Source: a virus
IMG/VR virus record: IMGVR_UViG_3300050015_000226
Coordinates: 1-20,317 of that record
Strand: one strand, 5' to 3'
Length of the DNA stretch: 20,317 nt
Shown: in pieces, positions 1 to 7,237 of the stretch
Layout: each line of letters opens with the position of its first letter
Position numbering within the stretch: the first letter of the stretch is position 1
Translations under genes and position numbers: made by a program
Notes under the pieces: model-generated
What the model was told of the DNA's origin: nothing
The model's database searches: none
The model's input: only the letters and a program-made list of their open reading frames with translations

Positions 1-2
1 CT

Positions 3-527
3 TTAGATCCAGATCCTGATGATATTGATATCATGGATATAGCACATGCATTAAGTAATTCTTGCCGATGGACTGGGCATGTATCTCAATTTTATTCTGT
101 GGCACAACATTGTGTCCTAGTGAGTCAAAATTGTAAACCAGAAAATGCTTTAGGTGGTCTTTTACATGATGCGACAGAAGCATATTTATCAGATATTTCA
201 CGACCAGTTAAATATTCGGAGAAGATGGATGGATATAGAGATATTGAAGCTAATTTAGAAAAGGTAATTTCCGAGAAATATAATCTACCATATCCAATGA
301 CTATTGATGTTAAAAAAGCTGATGATGATTTACTGTTGAGTGAAGCATTTACATTTTTTCGTCCTGTTCCTGAGTGGGCTAGTAATCGCATTAAAGATTT
401 AGGTTTAGAAAAGCCTTCTATTGTAATAGATGGTGGATACCAACCTGCTATTGCTAAAGGATTATTCTTGAGAAGATTTTTTGAATTAAATGGAGTTAAT
501 ATAAGTGCCAAGACCGAAGAAAATTAA
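3..527 (+). CDS. HD-domain phosphohydrolase, YfbR-like (5' end cut by window)
   Basis: The reading frame is open to the window edge, so the ATG at 33 is internal. The residues encoded before it (LDPDPDDIDI) match the N-terminal lead-in of YfbR-type HD proteins, which precedes the 'IAHALS..CR..GH' signature seen here. The metal-binding set is visible: a His in 'FYSVAQHCVLVS', the HD pair in 'GLLHDATEAYL', and a downstream Asp in 'KKADDDLLLSEA'. Family members are metal-dependent nucleotidases or phosphohydrolases acting on deoxynucleoside monophosphates. In a phage this fits nucleotide-pool control alongside the deaminase and reductase further on (inference). The end overlaps the next gene by 23 bases, suggesting translational coupling. 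Family assignment is fairly sure; the exact substrate cannot be read. Confidence 0.85.
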   Translation, partial: LDPDPDDIDIMDIAHALSNSCRWTGHVSQFYSVAQHCVLVSQNCKPENALGGLLHDATEAYLSDISRPVKYSEKMDGYRDIEANLEKVISEKYNLPYPMTIDVKKADDDLLLSEAFTFFRPVPEWASNRIKDLGLEKPSIVIDGGYQPAIAKGLFLRRFFELNGVNISAKTEEN

Positions 528-1566
528 AGCTGAGAAGAACCAAAGAGTTAAGAAGGAAAAGAAACCAAAACAAGAAGGAAATATATCTTTTTTCCAAAAG
601 TTAGTAAAGGCGACCGGAAATGAATTAGCTAAAGCGGCGTCTAATGGAATTGTATCTGGTGACATACACGGATGGATTGATACTGGTGTTTATATTTTAA
701 ATGCTCAATTATCAGGATCATTATTTGGTGGTATTCCAGATAATAAGATTGTAGTATTTGCTGGTCCGGAAGCAACAGGAAAAACATTTTTTATTTTGAG
801 TGTATTGAAGTTTTTCTTAAAATGTAATCCTACAGGTGCGGCATTTCTATTTGAAAGTGAAAGTGCCATATCCAGAGATATGTTAGTAGAACGTGGAATT
901 GATGTTACTCGTGTATTCGTTGTTCCTGTTTCTACCATTCAAGAATGGAAAACACAATCTCTTAAAGTACTTAGAGGATATAAAGATGATGGTGAAAATA
1001 GACCTCCAATGATGTTTATTTTGGATTCATTGGGAATGTTATCTACTAATAAGGAAATGGAAGATTCAGAATCTGGAAGTGACAAAGCAGATATGACACG
1101 TACCAGATTAATTAAAGCGGCATTCAGAACACTAACATTAAAATTAGGTGTTCTTGGTGTTCCATTTTTAATCACAAACCATACATATGAAACTCAAGGT
1201 ATGTTTGCCACAAAAGTAATGTCAGGTGGATGTTTAATAAAAGGAACAAAAATTATTACTTCAACAGACGGAAAAACAAAAAATATAGATGAAATGTGTA
1301 TAGGTGATAAGGTACAGACGTTATTTGGCGAAAAAAATGTCACCAACACTTTTAATTTTAATGATAAGGATATTTTCAAAATTAACTTAGAAGATGGTAA
1401 CATTATTGAATGTTCAGGAAATCACAAATTTCTTGTAAATGGTAAATGGGTTGATGTTTATACTTTATTTGATGACCTGAAAGTGAACCAAAATATAAAT
1501 GTTTCCGATATCAAAACAGGAGATATTGATGTTTTTAGACAACAAATACAGGAAAATTTATTATAA
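505..1566 (+). CDS. uvsX-N: UvsX recombinase N-terminal piece fused to split-intein N-half
   Basis: Starts at GTG 505 with GGAG at 492-495. Residues 1-242 are the front of a T4 UvsX/RecA-type strand-exchange ATPase: a Lys-rich tail (about 1-24), Walker A GPEATGKT (87-94), Walker B MMFILDSLG (169-177) and the UvsX signature DMTR....FR then NHTYETQ.MF ending KVMSGG (237-242). T4 UvsX continues from this point with Gly/Thr-Gly-x-x-Tyr-x-x-(Asp/Asn); here the next residue is Cys243 and intein sequence begins. Block A (CLIKGTKI) is at 243-250 and block B (CSGNHKFL) at 303-310. The last 20 or so residues are an unassigned tail. The recombinase C-terminal piece is a separate gene at 1622, so the product should be active only after protein trans-splicing. 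It filaments on ssDNA in recombination-dependent replication (family knowledge). Confidence 0.93.
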   Translation: MPRPKKIKAEKNQRVKKEKKPKQEGNISFFQKLVKATGNELAKAASNGIVSGDIHGWIDTGVYILNAQLSGSLFGGIPDNKIVVFAGPEATGKTFFILSVLKFFLKCNPTGAAFLFESESAISRDMLVERGIDVTRVFVVPVSTIQEWKTQSLKVLRGYKDDGENRPPMMFILDSLGMLSTNKEMEDSESGSDKADMTRTRLIKAAFRTLTLKLGVLGVPFLITNHTYETQGMFATKVMSGGCLIKGTKIITSTDGKTKNIDEMCIGDKVQTLFGEKNVTNTFNFNDKDIFKINLEDGNIIECSGNHKFLVNGKWVDVYTLFDDLKVNQNINVSDIKTGDIDVFRQQIQENLL

Positions 1567-1726
1567 AATTATATACCGTATCTTTGGGAAAAATACAATA
1601 TAAAAAATATTTGGAGTTTAAATGAAAATCTTGACGATAGAAAAAATTAATTCAAAACCAGTTTACGATATAGAAGTTGAGGATGTTGGTCATTATATTT
1701 TAGAAAATGGAATTATCTCCCATAAT
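1231..1726 (+). mobile_element. Split intein in UvsX (Int-N 1231-1566, Int-C 1622-1726)
   Basis: Int-N starts at Cys (codon 1231-1233) directly after SGG and is 111 residues long. Int-C is 35 residues from the ATG at 1622 to His-Asn at 1721-1726, followed by Ser (+1 nucleophile) of the extein sequence SGVKYANS. The halves sum to a mini-intein size of about 146 residues with no endonuclease domain. A 55-base spacer separates the halves. The C-half has its own GGAG at 1613-1616 and its own ATG, which argues for genuine separate translation rather than a sequencing frameshift. Splicing competence is inferred from intact Cys1, block B His, C-terminal His-Asn and +1 Ser. Confidence 0.9.
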
Positions 1727-2149
1727 TCTGGAGTTAAATATGCAAATTCAATGACTGTTTTCTTAGGTAAGTCCAAAGAAAAAGAAGGTGATGAAGTTGT
1801 TGGATCGTTACTTCGTAGTGTGTTGAAAAAGGGCAGATTAACACGTGAGAATACGCAAGTAGAAATGAAATTATATTATGATAAAGGTTTGGATAGATAT
1901 TATGGTTTATTAGAATTAGCTATAGAATATGGTATCGCTACTAAGGCAAAAGACAAAGAAAAAGGATACCGTATCGGTGGCCAAGTTGCATCTGAGAAGG
2001 TAATTTATAGTAATCCTGAAAAGTATTTTACTGAGGAAGTAATGAAAGAATTAGAAGTCGCCGCAGGCAAGAAATTTAAGTATGGTAGTGCCGTAACAAT
2101 TTCTCCTGAAGATCTTTTAGATGGTGAGGAAATAGAAACTGATGAATAG
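1622..2149 (+). CDS. uvsX-C: Split-intein C-half fused to UvsX C-terminal piece
   Basis: Residues 1-35 are an intein C-half with block F/G residues (YDIEVED.GHYILENGIISHN). Residue 36 (Ser) begins the UvsX C-terminal extein of 140 residues. Its start SGVKYANSMTVFLGK aligns with the T4 UvsX sequence just after the conserved GG, and 'YYGLLELAIEYGIATK' matches the UvsX C-terminal core. The joined host protein would be 242 + 140 = 382 residues, close to T4 UvsX (391), so nothing of the recombinase is missing. The Shine-Dalgarno GGAG lies 5 bases before the ATG. The C-terminus is acidic (EDLLDGEEIETDE), as in UvsX. The stop overlaps the next start by 8 bases. It would act only after trans-splicing with the product of the gene at 505. 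Confidence 0.93.
   Translation: MKILTIEKINSKPVYDIEVEDVGHYILENGIISHNSGVKYANSMTVFLGKSKEKEGDEVVGSLLRSVLKKGRLTRENTQVEMKLYYDKGLDRYYGLLELAIEYGIATKAKDKEKGYRIGGQVASEKVIYSNPEKYFTEEVMKELEVAAGKKFKYGSAVTISPEDLLDGEEIETDE
1692..1710 (+). repeat. 19-bp direct repeat, copy 1 (Int-C of UvsX)
   Basis: ATTATATTTTAGAAAATGG occurs here and identically at 17397-17415, inside the C-half of the first NrdJ intein. Both encode (H/N)YILENG. Protein constraint explains part of the match, but perfect synonymous identity over 19 bases suggests recent common ancestry of the two Int-C segments or gene conversion. Confidence 0.85.
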
Positions 2150-2471
2150 TGGAAGAATACTACCATTAGGTTATTATACTCAGAATGAAGCAAATCCACA
2201 CCTTATACGGATTGACCAAGGTCCGTATAAGGGTCTTTCAATTCAAATTTCTGAAGATATTAAAATTAGAGAAGATGCATTGACATCCAACCCTAATCTA
2301 TTGTATAATTATAGAATACTTCATTATGCAGATTTAAACCCCCGCGAATGTGAGTCTTCAGTACAATTGTCAAGAATTATTGGTGCCATTGCGGTAGAAT
2401 TATTATATGACGAAATCCAAAATGGTGGAATAATAGAAAGTGTACCGTGTCGGAATCTAGGATCGAAATAA
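2142..2471 (+). CDS. Small protein in the gene 40 position (unknown function)
   Basis: A 109-residue soluble protein whose ATG overlaps the uvsX-C stop by 8 bases and whose end overlaps the helicase start. I do not recognise a domain. The visible features are 'LIRIDQGPYKGLSIQISEDIKI' near residues 21-42, a mixed alpha/beta composition, no signal peptide and no transmembrane segment. In T4 the gene between uvsX and 41 is gene 40 (114 residues, linked to head-vertex assembly). This gene has the same position and nearly the same size, so it is the positional counterpart, but I cannot claim sequence homology. Tight overlaps on both sides imply co-translation with recombinase and helicase. Confidence 0.75.
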   Translation: MNSGRILPLGYYTQNEANPHLIRIDQGPYKGLSIQISEDIKIREDALTSNPNLLYNYRILHYADLNPRECESSVQLSRIIGAIAVELLYDEIQNGGIIESVPCRNLGSK

Positions 2472-3904
2472 TCATTTTAAAGAATTTATTTCATAATGAA
2501 GATTTTACGAGAAAGGTTTCTCCTTATCTTAAAGAGGAATATTTCCGTAATGAAGAAAAGATTATTTTCCAACATTCAGCTAAATTTCTTTCCGAGTATA
2601 ATAAATTACCTACAGTATCTAGTATAGCCGTTTCTATAGATGGTGATAAAAAAATAAGTGAAGACACTTACAAGGAAGTTTTAGTTGCATTAGAGAAATT
2701 GGAAACCAATGAAGTTGTTGATTTGGAATGGTTAGTTAATAAAACCGAAGATTTTTGTAAAGACCAAGCACTGGCAAATGCCGCATTCAAAGCTGTTAAT
2801 ATTTTAGAAGGTAATGATAAGAAATTAGATAAGGGAGCAATTCCACAAATATTTGAAGATGCTCTTTCCATTTCATTTGATGCATCTATTGGTCATAATT
2901 ATTTTGATGATGCTGAATACCGCTTTGATAAGTTACATGCTGTTGAATATAAGTTGCCATTTGATATTGATATTTGTAATAAAGTAACAAAAGGTGGTGT
3001 GGCTGCTAAGACTTTAAACCTAATTGCCGGCGGCGTTTATATTGGTAAGACATTGGCACTATGTCATTTAGCAAAGTCTTACATGTGTGCTGGTAAAAAT
3101 CCGTTATTCATAGCATTAGAAATTAGTGAAGAGAATATTGCATTACGTGTTGATTGTAATCTTTTAGATATATCCATTGATACTGTGGATAGTATTCCAA
3201 AAGATGTTTTCATGAAGCGCGTAGAAAAGGTAAGAGAAAGAACTACAGGTAAATTAGTAGTAAAGGAATATCCTGCTGGTTCAGTTCATGTAAATAATTT
3301 TAGAGCATTGTTACATGAATTGCGATTAAAAAAGAATTTTGTACCAGATGTTATATTGGTAGATTATTTGAATCTTATGGCGTCTTGTAGAGTTAAAGCT
3401 AGTGACAAAACATATATTACTATATTGGCAATTGCTGAGGAATTAAGAGCACTAGCACAAGAATTTGGAATACCTATTTGGTCAGCCACACAATTGAATG
3501 CTGAAGGGATGGAAAGTTCTGATCCCGGTATGACAGATATTTCAGGATCCAAAGTTGGATTGGCAGCTACTTGTGATTTATTGTGGATGATTGTCAGTAG
3601 TGATAAATTACGCCAATTAGGACAACTATTAGTAATACAACATAAAAATCGTTATAAGGATGCCTCCGATCATAAGAAGTTTTATATTGGTTTAGATCGT
3701 AAGAAGTTCCGGTGGTTTAATGTGGAGCAAAAGGGACAGACCGAACCGGATCCTTTAGATCAAGAAGATGAAGAGGCAAATATTAAAGCTGCCGTAAGTA
3801 AGAAATATGGAACAGAAGCGTATCAATCTGGTTATAAACAAACACAATTAGCAAAGAAATTTGGTCCAAGAGGAAAACCATCATTTAAAGATTTTACTGT
3901 ATAA
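2447..3904 (+). CDS. 41: Replicative DNA helicase, T4 gp41 / DnaB type
   Basis: A 485-residue RecA-fold hexameric helicase, close to T4 gp41 (475). The N-terminal domain pattern 'IEIIILKNLFHNEDFTRKV.PYL..EYF' matches gp41. Walker A GGVYIGKT is at 195-202, followed by the gp41-like 'ALCHLAK'. The acidic 'ALEISEE' is at 223-229, and Walker B DVILVDYLNLM is at 301-311. The start is GTG 2447, inside the preceding gene; there is no earlier ATG that keeps the N-terminal motif and only a weak purine-rich sequence upstream. It unwinds the fork 5'-3' and pairs with the primase at 13766 (family knowledge). The reading frame is uninterrupted, unlike gp41 genes broken by split inteins reported from marine metagenomes. 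Confidence 0.93.
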   Translation: MSESRIEIIILKNLFHNEDFTRKVSPYLKEEYFRNEEKIIFQHSAKFLSEYNKLPTVSSIAVSIDGDKKISEDTYKEVLVALEKLETNEVVDLEWLVNKTEDFCKDQALANAAFKAVNILEGNDKKLDKGAIPQIFEDALSISFDASIGHNYFDDAEYRFDKLHAVEYKLPFDIDICNKVTKGGVAAKTLNLIAGGVYIGKTLALCHLAKSYMCAGKNPLFIALEISEENIALRVDCNLLDISIDTVDSIPKDVFMKRVEKVRERTTGKLVVKEYPAGSVHVNNFRALLHELRLKKNFVPDVILVDYLNLMASCRVKASDKTYITILAIAEELRALAQEFGIPIWSATQLNAEGMESSDPGMTDISGSKVGLAATCDLLWMIVSSDKLRQLGQLLVIQHKNRYKDASDHKKFYIGLDRKKFRWFNVEQKGQTEPDPLDQEDEEANIKAAVSKKYGTEAYQSGYKQTQLAKKFGPRGKPSFKDFTV

Positions 3905-3905
3905 A

Positions 3906-3913
3906 GATAAATA
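3906..3913 (+). promoter_or_regulatory. T4-late-like promoter motif GATAAATA (weak candidate)
   Basis: Matches 7 of 8 bases of the T4 late promoter TATAAATA and lies between the helicase stop and the ATG at 3920. Only 6 bases separate motif and ATG, so a transcript from it would have almost no leader. Confidence 0.25.
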
Positions 3914-3919
3914 TGGTAT

Positions 3920-4900
3920 ATGTCTACTCTATCTGTACCGGCTCTTAAATCCATTATTGTTGGGTTAGGTTATCCTGAGATACAAAATGTTAATACTACT
4001 ACTTTTAATGTGTTCGTAAAAACACCAAAAGAAGTATTAGCCGTACCACCAATTATTTTTAGAGCTATTAAGCCTTTTGAACCGAAATTTGTTTCTTCCA
4101 ATAAGAAGCCATATAATAATCCAGAAGATTCGTATATTGAAGTTGGTAATTTAAAAGTATACGTTAAGCATCAGAAGAATAAAAAGATCCCTAAAAAATT
4201 AACTCTTGGAAGAAATAATGAACAGAATTTTTATATTATAATAAAAGAACATCTAAAGATATATGAAAAATTCAATATAGAATTTCAAGAAAATGGCGGA
4301 ACACAATTTTTGGTAAAAGATGTTGTAAATGTTGTGAAGACTGGTAAGAATATTAAAGACCGTAAAAAAGGTGACATTAATTTAGTAACGTCAACTCATA
4401 GGAAGATTCCGATATCATTGAAACAATCTGATGCTCCTTATTGGGAAACTCCAGATACATATTGGGGTGAAACTGCAAAGAATGTTTTAGAATATGCCCT
4501 TGCAAAAGGTAAGATAAATTTAGTACCATATAATAATGTTTATCGTTTGAGTAATGAAATTGCAATTATGGCAACAAAGGAAGAAGCGCACGATTTGATT
4601 TTTGGAAATGATATTTATGGACAAGGAGCAATAATCAAACAGACTTGGAATTATGGATATGTTAGATGGGACGATGCATTTAAGACTTTGTTTTTACAAT
4701 GTAAATCGGTTATTCTAGAAGTAGAAGATGTTCCACCTGAAGATAAACCATATTTTCAGATTAGAAATCATAAAGACAAGAACTCAAAGTATTTATATCC
4801 AGGTTTGATGTTACTAGCAGTACGAAAAGAATTAACTAAAAAGAATCAGATACTTCCAGAAGAAGCACGTCCATACCAAGAATGGAAAAAGGTTATATGA
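3920..4900 (+). CDS. Putative PD-(D/E)XK nuclease-like protein (unknown phage family)
   Basis: A 326-residue soluble protein. The best functional hint is 'KGDINLVTST...KIPISLKQSDA': Asp152 followed 14-16 residues later by Ser166-Leu-Lys168. This reproduces the D...(D/E/S)xK core of PD-(D/E)XK nucleases, where a metal-binding Asp precedes a beta strand ending in x-x-K. An upstream Glu110 in a helix-like stretch could be the additional acidic residue. No helicase or methylase motifs are present. It starts 15 bases after the helicase stop with no strong Shine-Dalgarno. The core helicase neighbourhood suggests a role in DNA processing or attack on host or competitor DNA (inference). The fold is inferred from one motif, so confidence in function is low, but the gene itself is secure. 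Confidence 0.65.
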   Translation: MSTLSVPALKSIIVGLGYPEIQNVNTTTFNVFVKTPKEVLAVPPIIFRAIKPFEPKFVSSNKKPYNNPEDSYIEVGNLKVYVKHQKNKKIPKKLTLGRNNEQNFYIIIKEHLKIYEKFNIEFQENGGTQFLVKDVVNVVKTGKNIKDRKKGDINLVTSTHRKIPISLKQSDAPYWETPDTYWGETAKNVLEYALAKGKINLVPYNNVYRLSNEIAIMATKEEAHDLIFGNDIYGQGAIIKQTWNYGYVRWDDAFKTLFLQCKSVILEVEDVPPEDKPYFQIRNHKDKNSKYLYPGLMLLAVRKELTKKNQILPEEARPYQEWKKVI

Positions 4901-4956
4901 AAATCTTTCGCTGGAACAGTTACAAAGAATTAAAATTACATAAATGAAATATTTTG

Positions 4957-4965
4957 TGTTATAAT
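4957..4965 (+). promoter_or_regulatory. Extended -10 promoter TGTTATAAT before deaminase
   Basis: TGnTATAAT is a perfect extended -10 (TATAAT at 4960-4965). The -35 is poor (ATTACA at 4935-4940, 19-base spacer). The predicted start of transcription falls at about 4972, which is the ATG itself, and no Shine-Dalgarno is present. The stretch 4957-4973 is nearly identical to 13746-13762 (15 of 17 bases). Confidence 0.5.
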
Positions 4966-4971
4966 TATATT

Positions 4972-5379
4972 ATGCGACATGATAGATTTTTGAATACTAC
5001 ATTCCAGATTGCTAAAGAAGTACCTAGAGCCTCTGATAATAAAATTGCGGCATTGGTAGTTTGTAAGAACAATATAATTTCTGTTGGTATGAACCAAATG
5101 AAAACTCATCCGATGGTTGCATCCTGTAAACAAAATGAGTGGTCGGAATATCTTCATGCGGAATCTAGTGCAATTATAAATGCACTTCGCCAGATTAGTT
5201 CCTCTAAATTGGCAAAATGTACCTTGTATATTTGTAGAGCAAAAATATCGGGAGTGGTAGGTAATTACGTGTGGGGTATGTGTAAACCGTGCCCGACTTG
5301 TAGGAAATTCATAGAAAATTATCCAGTGAATAGTTGTTATTATACTGTAGAGAATGGAGTATACGAAAAGCTTGAGTGA
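4972..5379 (+). CDS. cd: Deoxycytidylate deaminase-like zinc deaminase
   Basis: A 135-residue protein from ATG 4972. The zinc and catalytic signature is complete: HAE at 62-64 ('YLHAESSAIINAL') and PCPTC at 106-110 ('MCKPCPTCRKFI'). The family converts dCMP to dUMP, feeding dTMP synthesis. It belongs with the HD phosphohydrolase and ribonucleotide reductase as phage nucleotide-supply functions. An upstream in-frame TTG at 4954 would add six residues, but it lies within the candidate promoter and has no family support, so I use the ATG. The 70 bases before it hold an extended -10 promoter. The gene is short compared with T4 Cd (193), and other CMP/dCMP-family deaminases remain possible. Confidence 0.85.
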   Translation: MRHDRFLNTTFQIAKEVPRASDNKIAALVVCKNNIISVGMNQMKTHPMVASCKQNEWSEYLHAESSAIINALRQISSSKLAKCTLYICRAKISGVVGNYVWGMCKPCPTCRKFIENYPVNSCYYTVENGVYEKLE

Positions 5380-6079
5380 AAGAAAAACAAAAAATTGCAT
5401 TACCCAATTGGCCGGATCAAGTAATAGCAAGCAACATCCCAGCAGAACCCAGCAAACGTGGTTAAAGAAACAGACAAAGTTAATTTTAGAAGATAAAAAG
5501 CATACCGAAAAACATTGTGCTGAATATGATTTATATGTTCAGGATAATAACCTCGATATAGAACAAATCAAAAATCCCTATTTCTCCAACCGTTTAAATG
5601 AATTTGAGAGATCTATTTTTTCCAATCTAACATTAGGTAGTGGTGGTGGCGGTGGTCCCGATACTCGTGAAGGATATGAGATCAAACATGCCAACTATAA
5701 TGGATTAAATCAAAGGACAAATAAATTGAATCAAATTACATTTTGGTTTAATACGGTTAAATATGAAACATGGGAACAACAAAAAGAATATCTGACAGAT
5801 CATTTAGATTCCATTACAGGACTAAAGATTGCTATTAGATGTCCTAATGGTGAATATTTAAATTTGAAATCTGATATGGATTTAGCAACTTCTGATATAT
5901 TAATGCAGAATGCCAAACAACGGTATGATGCCATTGGTAGAGGTATATTGGATAGTAAAATGAGAACTACAATCAATACAACTGAATTATTATCAATTGA
6001 AAATTTTAAATTAGAAAAAGGTAATAATTTAACAATCGCAAAGAAGTATCTTGGAGAAACATACCACGATGTTATTTAA
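5354..6079 (+). CDS. Unknown phage protein with Gly-rich hinge
   Basis: A 241-residue protein overlapping the deaminase end by 26 bases. An alternative TTG start at 5372 would give an 8-base overlap and also has GGAG upstream (5356-5359). The N-terminal 70 residues are basic and polar. A run GSGGGGGPDTREGYEIKHA sits at about residues 95-113. 'PD......EIK' in that run superficially resembles a PD-(D/E)XK active site, but the spacing of six residues is too short to be convincing. The C-terminal half looks alpha/beta and ends 'KKYLGETYHDVI'. No signal peptide or membrane segment. I do not recognise the family. Its overlap with the deaminase suggests it is made from the same transcript. Confidence 0.6.
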   Translation: MEYTKSLSERKTKNCITQLAGSSNSKQHPSRTQQTWLKKQTKLILEDKKHTEKHCAEYDLYVQDNNLDIEQIKNPYFSNRLNEFERSIFSNLTLGSGGGGGPDTREGYEIKHANYNGLNQRTNKLNQITFWFNTVKYETWEQQKEYLTDHLDSITGLKIAIRCPNGEYLNLKSDMDLATSDILMQNAKQRYDAIGRGILDSKMRTTINTTELLSIENFKLEKGNNLTIAKKYLGETYHDVI

Positions 6080-6080
6080 C

Positions 6081-6109
6081 TTGTTATCCTGAATAGTACA
6101 TGTTAAAAT
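6081..6109 (+). promoter_or_regulatory. Sigma70-like promoter before ligase-like gene
   Basis: TTGTTA (6081-6086), 17-base spacer, TAAAAT (6104-6109) with an extended TGT just before it. Predicted transcription start is about 6116, three bases before the ATG at 6119, and there is no Shine-Dalgarno. The layout matches the promoters at 4957 and 13726. Confidence 0.55.
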
Positions 6110-6118
6110 AATATTGAA

Positions 6119-7237
6119 ATGATAAACAAACATTTAGAGCATGTAGAAGATTTACTATTTACTGAAGAGGATCCATTAGTTCCTCTTCAGATCTTAGAAA
6201 AGACTTTCCAGTTTTTATGTGGTGACGTTGTAGACGATTATACAATATCAACAAAATGGGATGGTTCTCCTGCATTTATATGTGGTAAAGATCCTGAAAA
6301 TGGTAAGTTCTTTTTAGGTACTAAAAGTGTATTTTCTGGTAAAGTAAATTATGATTATGGTGACATCGTTAAGAATCATGAAGATATTGGACTAAGAAGA
6401 AAATTACAACATCTATATTCTAGACTTAAATATTATCCTTGGTCTGGAATATATCAAGGTGATTTATTATGGAATGGAATTGAAGGTTATTATTTAACTG
6501 GAGAAAATCAATTCAAACCTAATATCTTAAAATATAAAATACCTTCTAACGGAATATTTTCATTTTTAGGTGTTGTGTTCCATACCAAATATTCTGGTAC
6601 TAAATTATCAAAATTAGAAGCATCTTTAGTTTCCAAAAGCCCAATAGAATATCCAAATACACTATATCTCTCAGTTATTAATCCTTCAATCAAATCTTTA
6701 AAAGAACCTATTGTTAGTGAATTGGAAATTAATAAAGTTTCTGATTTAAATTATGCGTTGGAGTTTATAAAATATCTTCCTATTGATGTTCTAAAAGAAT
6801 TTCAAACGAATAAAAAATTATTAGCTTTATTCCATAAATATCGTAACATCTTAATCAAGTTTAGAACCCCAACTAGTGTGAATCATCTAGCCTTCATAAA
6901 TTTTTTGAAGGAAGAATTTGCGATTCATCGTTTTGTATTAAAGACACAAAAAGGTAAACTTAAGTGTGATGCAGAATTGGATAATATATTAAAAATATTA
7001 AATCCATTTTATTTGGATTTAATATTTGAATATTATTTCCTTCTAGATACAATTAAATTACGTTTAGTGTCTTATTTGGATAGGTTAGACACAACAACGA
7101 AAATTGAATTACCTGATGGTACTATATGTGGTCATGAAGGATATGTTGTGGAATATAAAGGTACATTGTGTAAGCTAGTTAATAGAAATATTTTTTCTAG
7201 ATACAATTTCAATACTGTGAAAGATTGGCAAGTATGA
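6119..7237 (+). CDS. Ligase-like covalent nucleotidyltransferase (KxDG motif)
   Basis: A 372-residue protein with the hallmark of the DNA/RNA ligase and capping-enzyme superfamily. Motif I is K46-W-D-G in 'ISTKWDGSPAF', where the Lys would carry AMP or GMP. A motif IV-like EGYVV lies at 340-344 and a motif V-like Lys352 in 'TLCKLVNR'. The middle contains a long divergent helical insert (about 200-320) rather than a standard OB domain, and the motif IV/V pair sits at the extreme C-terminus, so it is not an ordinary replicative ligase. The stop overlaps the next gene by ATGA, so the two are almost certainly co-translated. A role in nucleic-acid or nucleotide repair is an inference; the substrate cannot be read. 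Confidence 0.7.
   Translation: MINKHLEHVEDLLFTEEDPLVPLQILEKTFQFLCGDVVDDYTISTKWDGSPAFICGKDPENGKFFLGTKSVFSGKVNYDYGDIVKNHEDIGLRRKLQHLYSRLKYYPWSGIYQGDLLWNGIEGYYLTGENQFKPNILKYKIPSNGIFSFLGVVFHTKYSGTKLSKLEASLVSKSPIEYPNTLYLSVINPSIKSLKEPIVSELEINKVSDLNYALEFIKYLPIDVLKEFQTNKKLLALFHKYRNILIKFRTPTSVNHLAFINFLKEEFAIHRFVLKTQKGKLKCDAELDNILKILNPFYLDLIFEYYFLLDTIKLRLVSYLDRLDTTTKIELPDGTICGHEGYVVEYKGTLCKLVNRNIFSRYNFNTVKDWQV

Noticed and set aside
4954-4971. TTG start six codons before the deaminase ATG
   Set aside because: It overlaps the extended -10 element, and the added residues have no family match.
4936-5430. 164-residue minus-strand open frame
   Set aside because: Fully antisense to the deaminase, whose zinc motifs are intact; composition is Ile/Tyr/Phe shadow-like.
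5636-5660. Poly-Gly stretch (GGTGGTGGCGGTGG) as a frameshift or slippage site
   Set aside because: No homopolymer slippery heptamer, and the frame continues normally on both sides.
5655-5690. PD......EIK in the 5354 gene as a PD-(D/E)XK nuclease site
   Set aside because: Six residues between Asp and Glu is too short for the usual core, and no flanking strand-helix pattern is evident.
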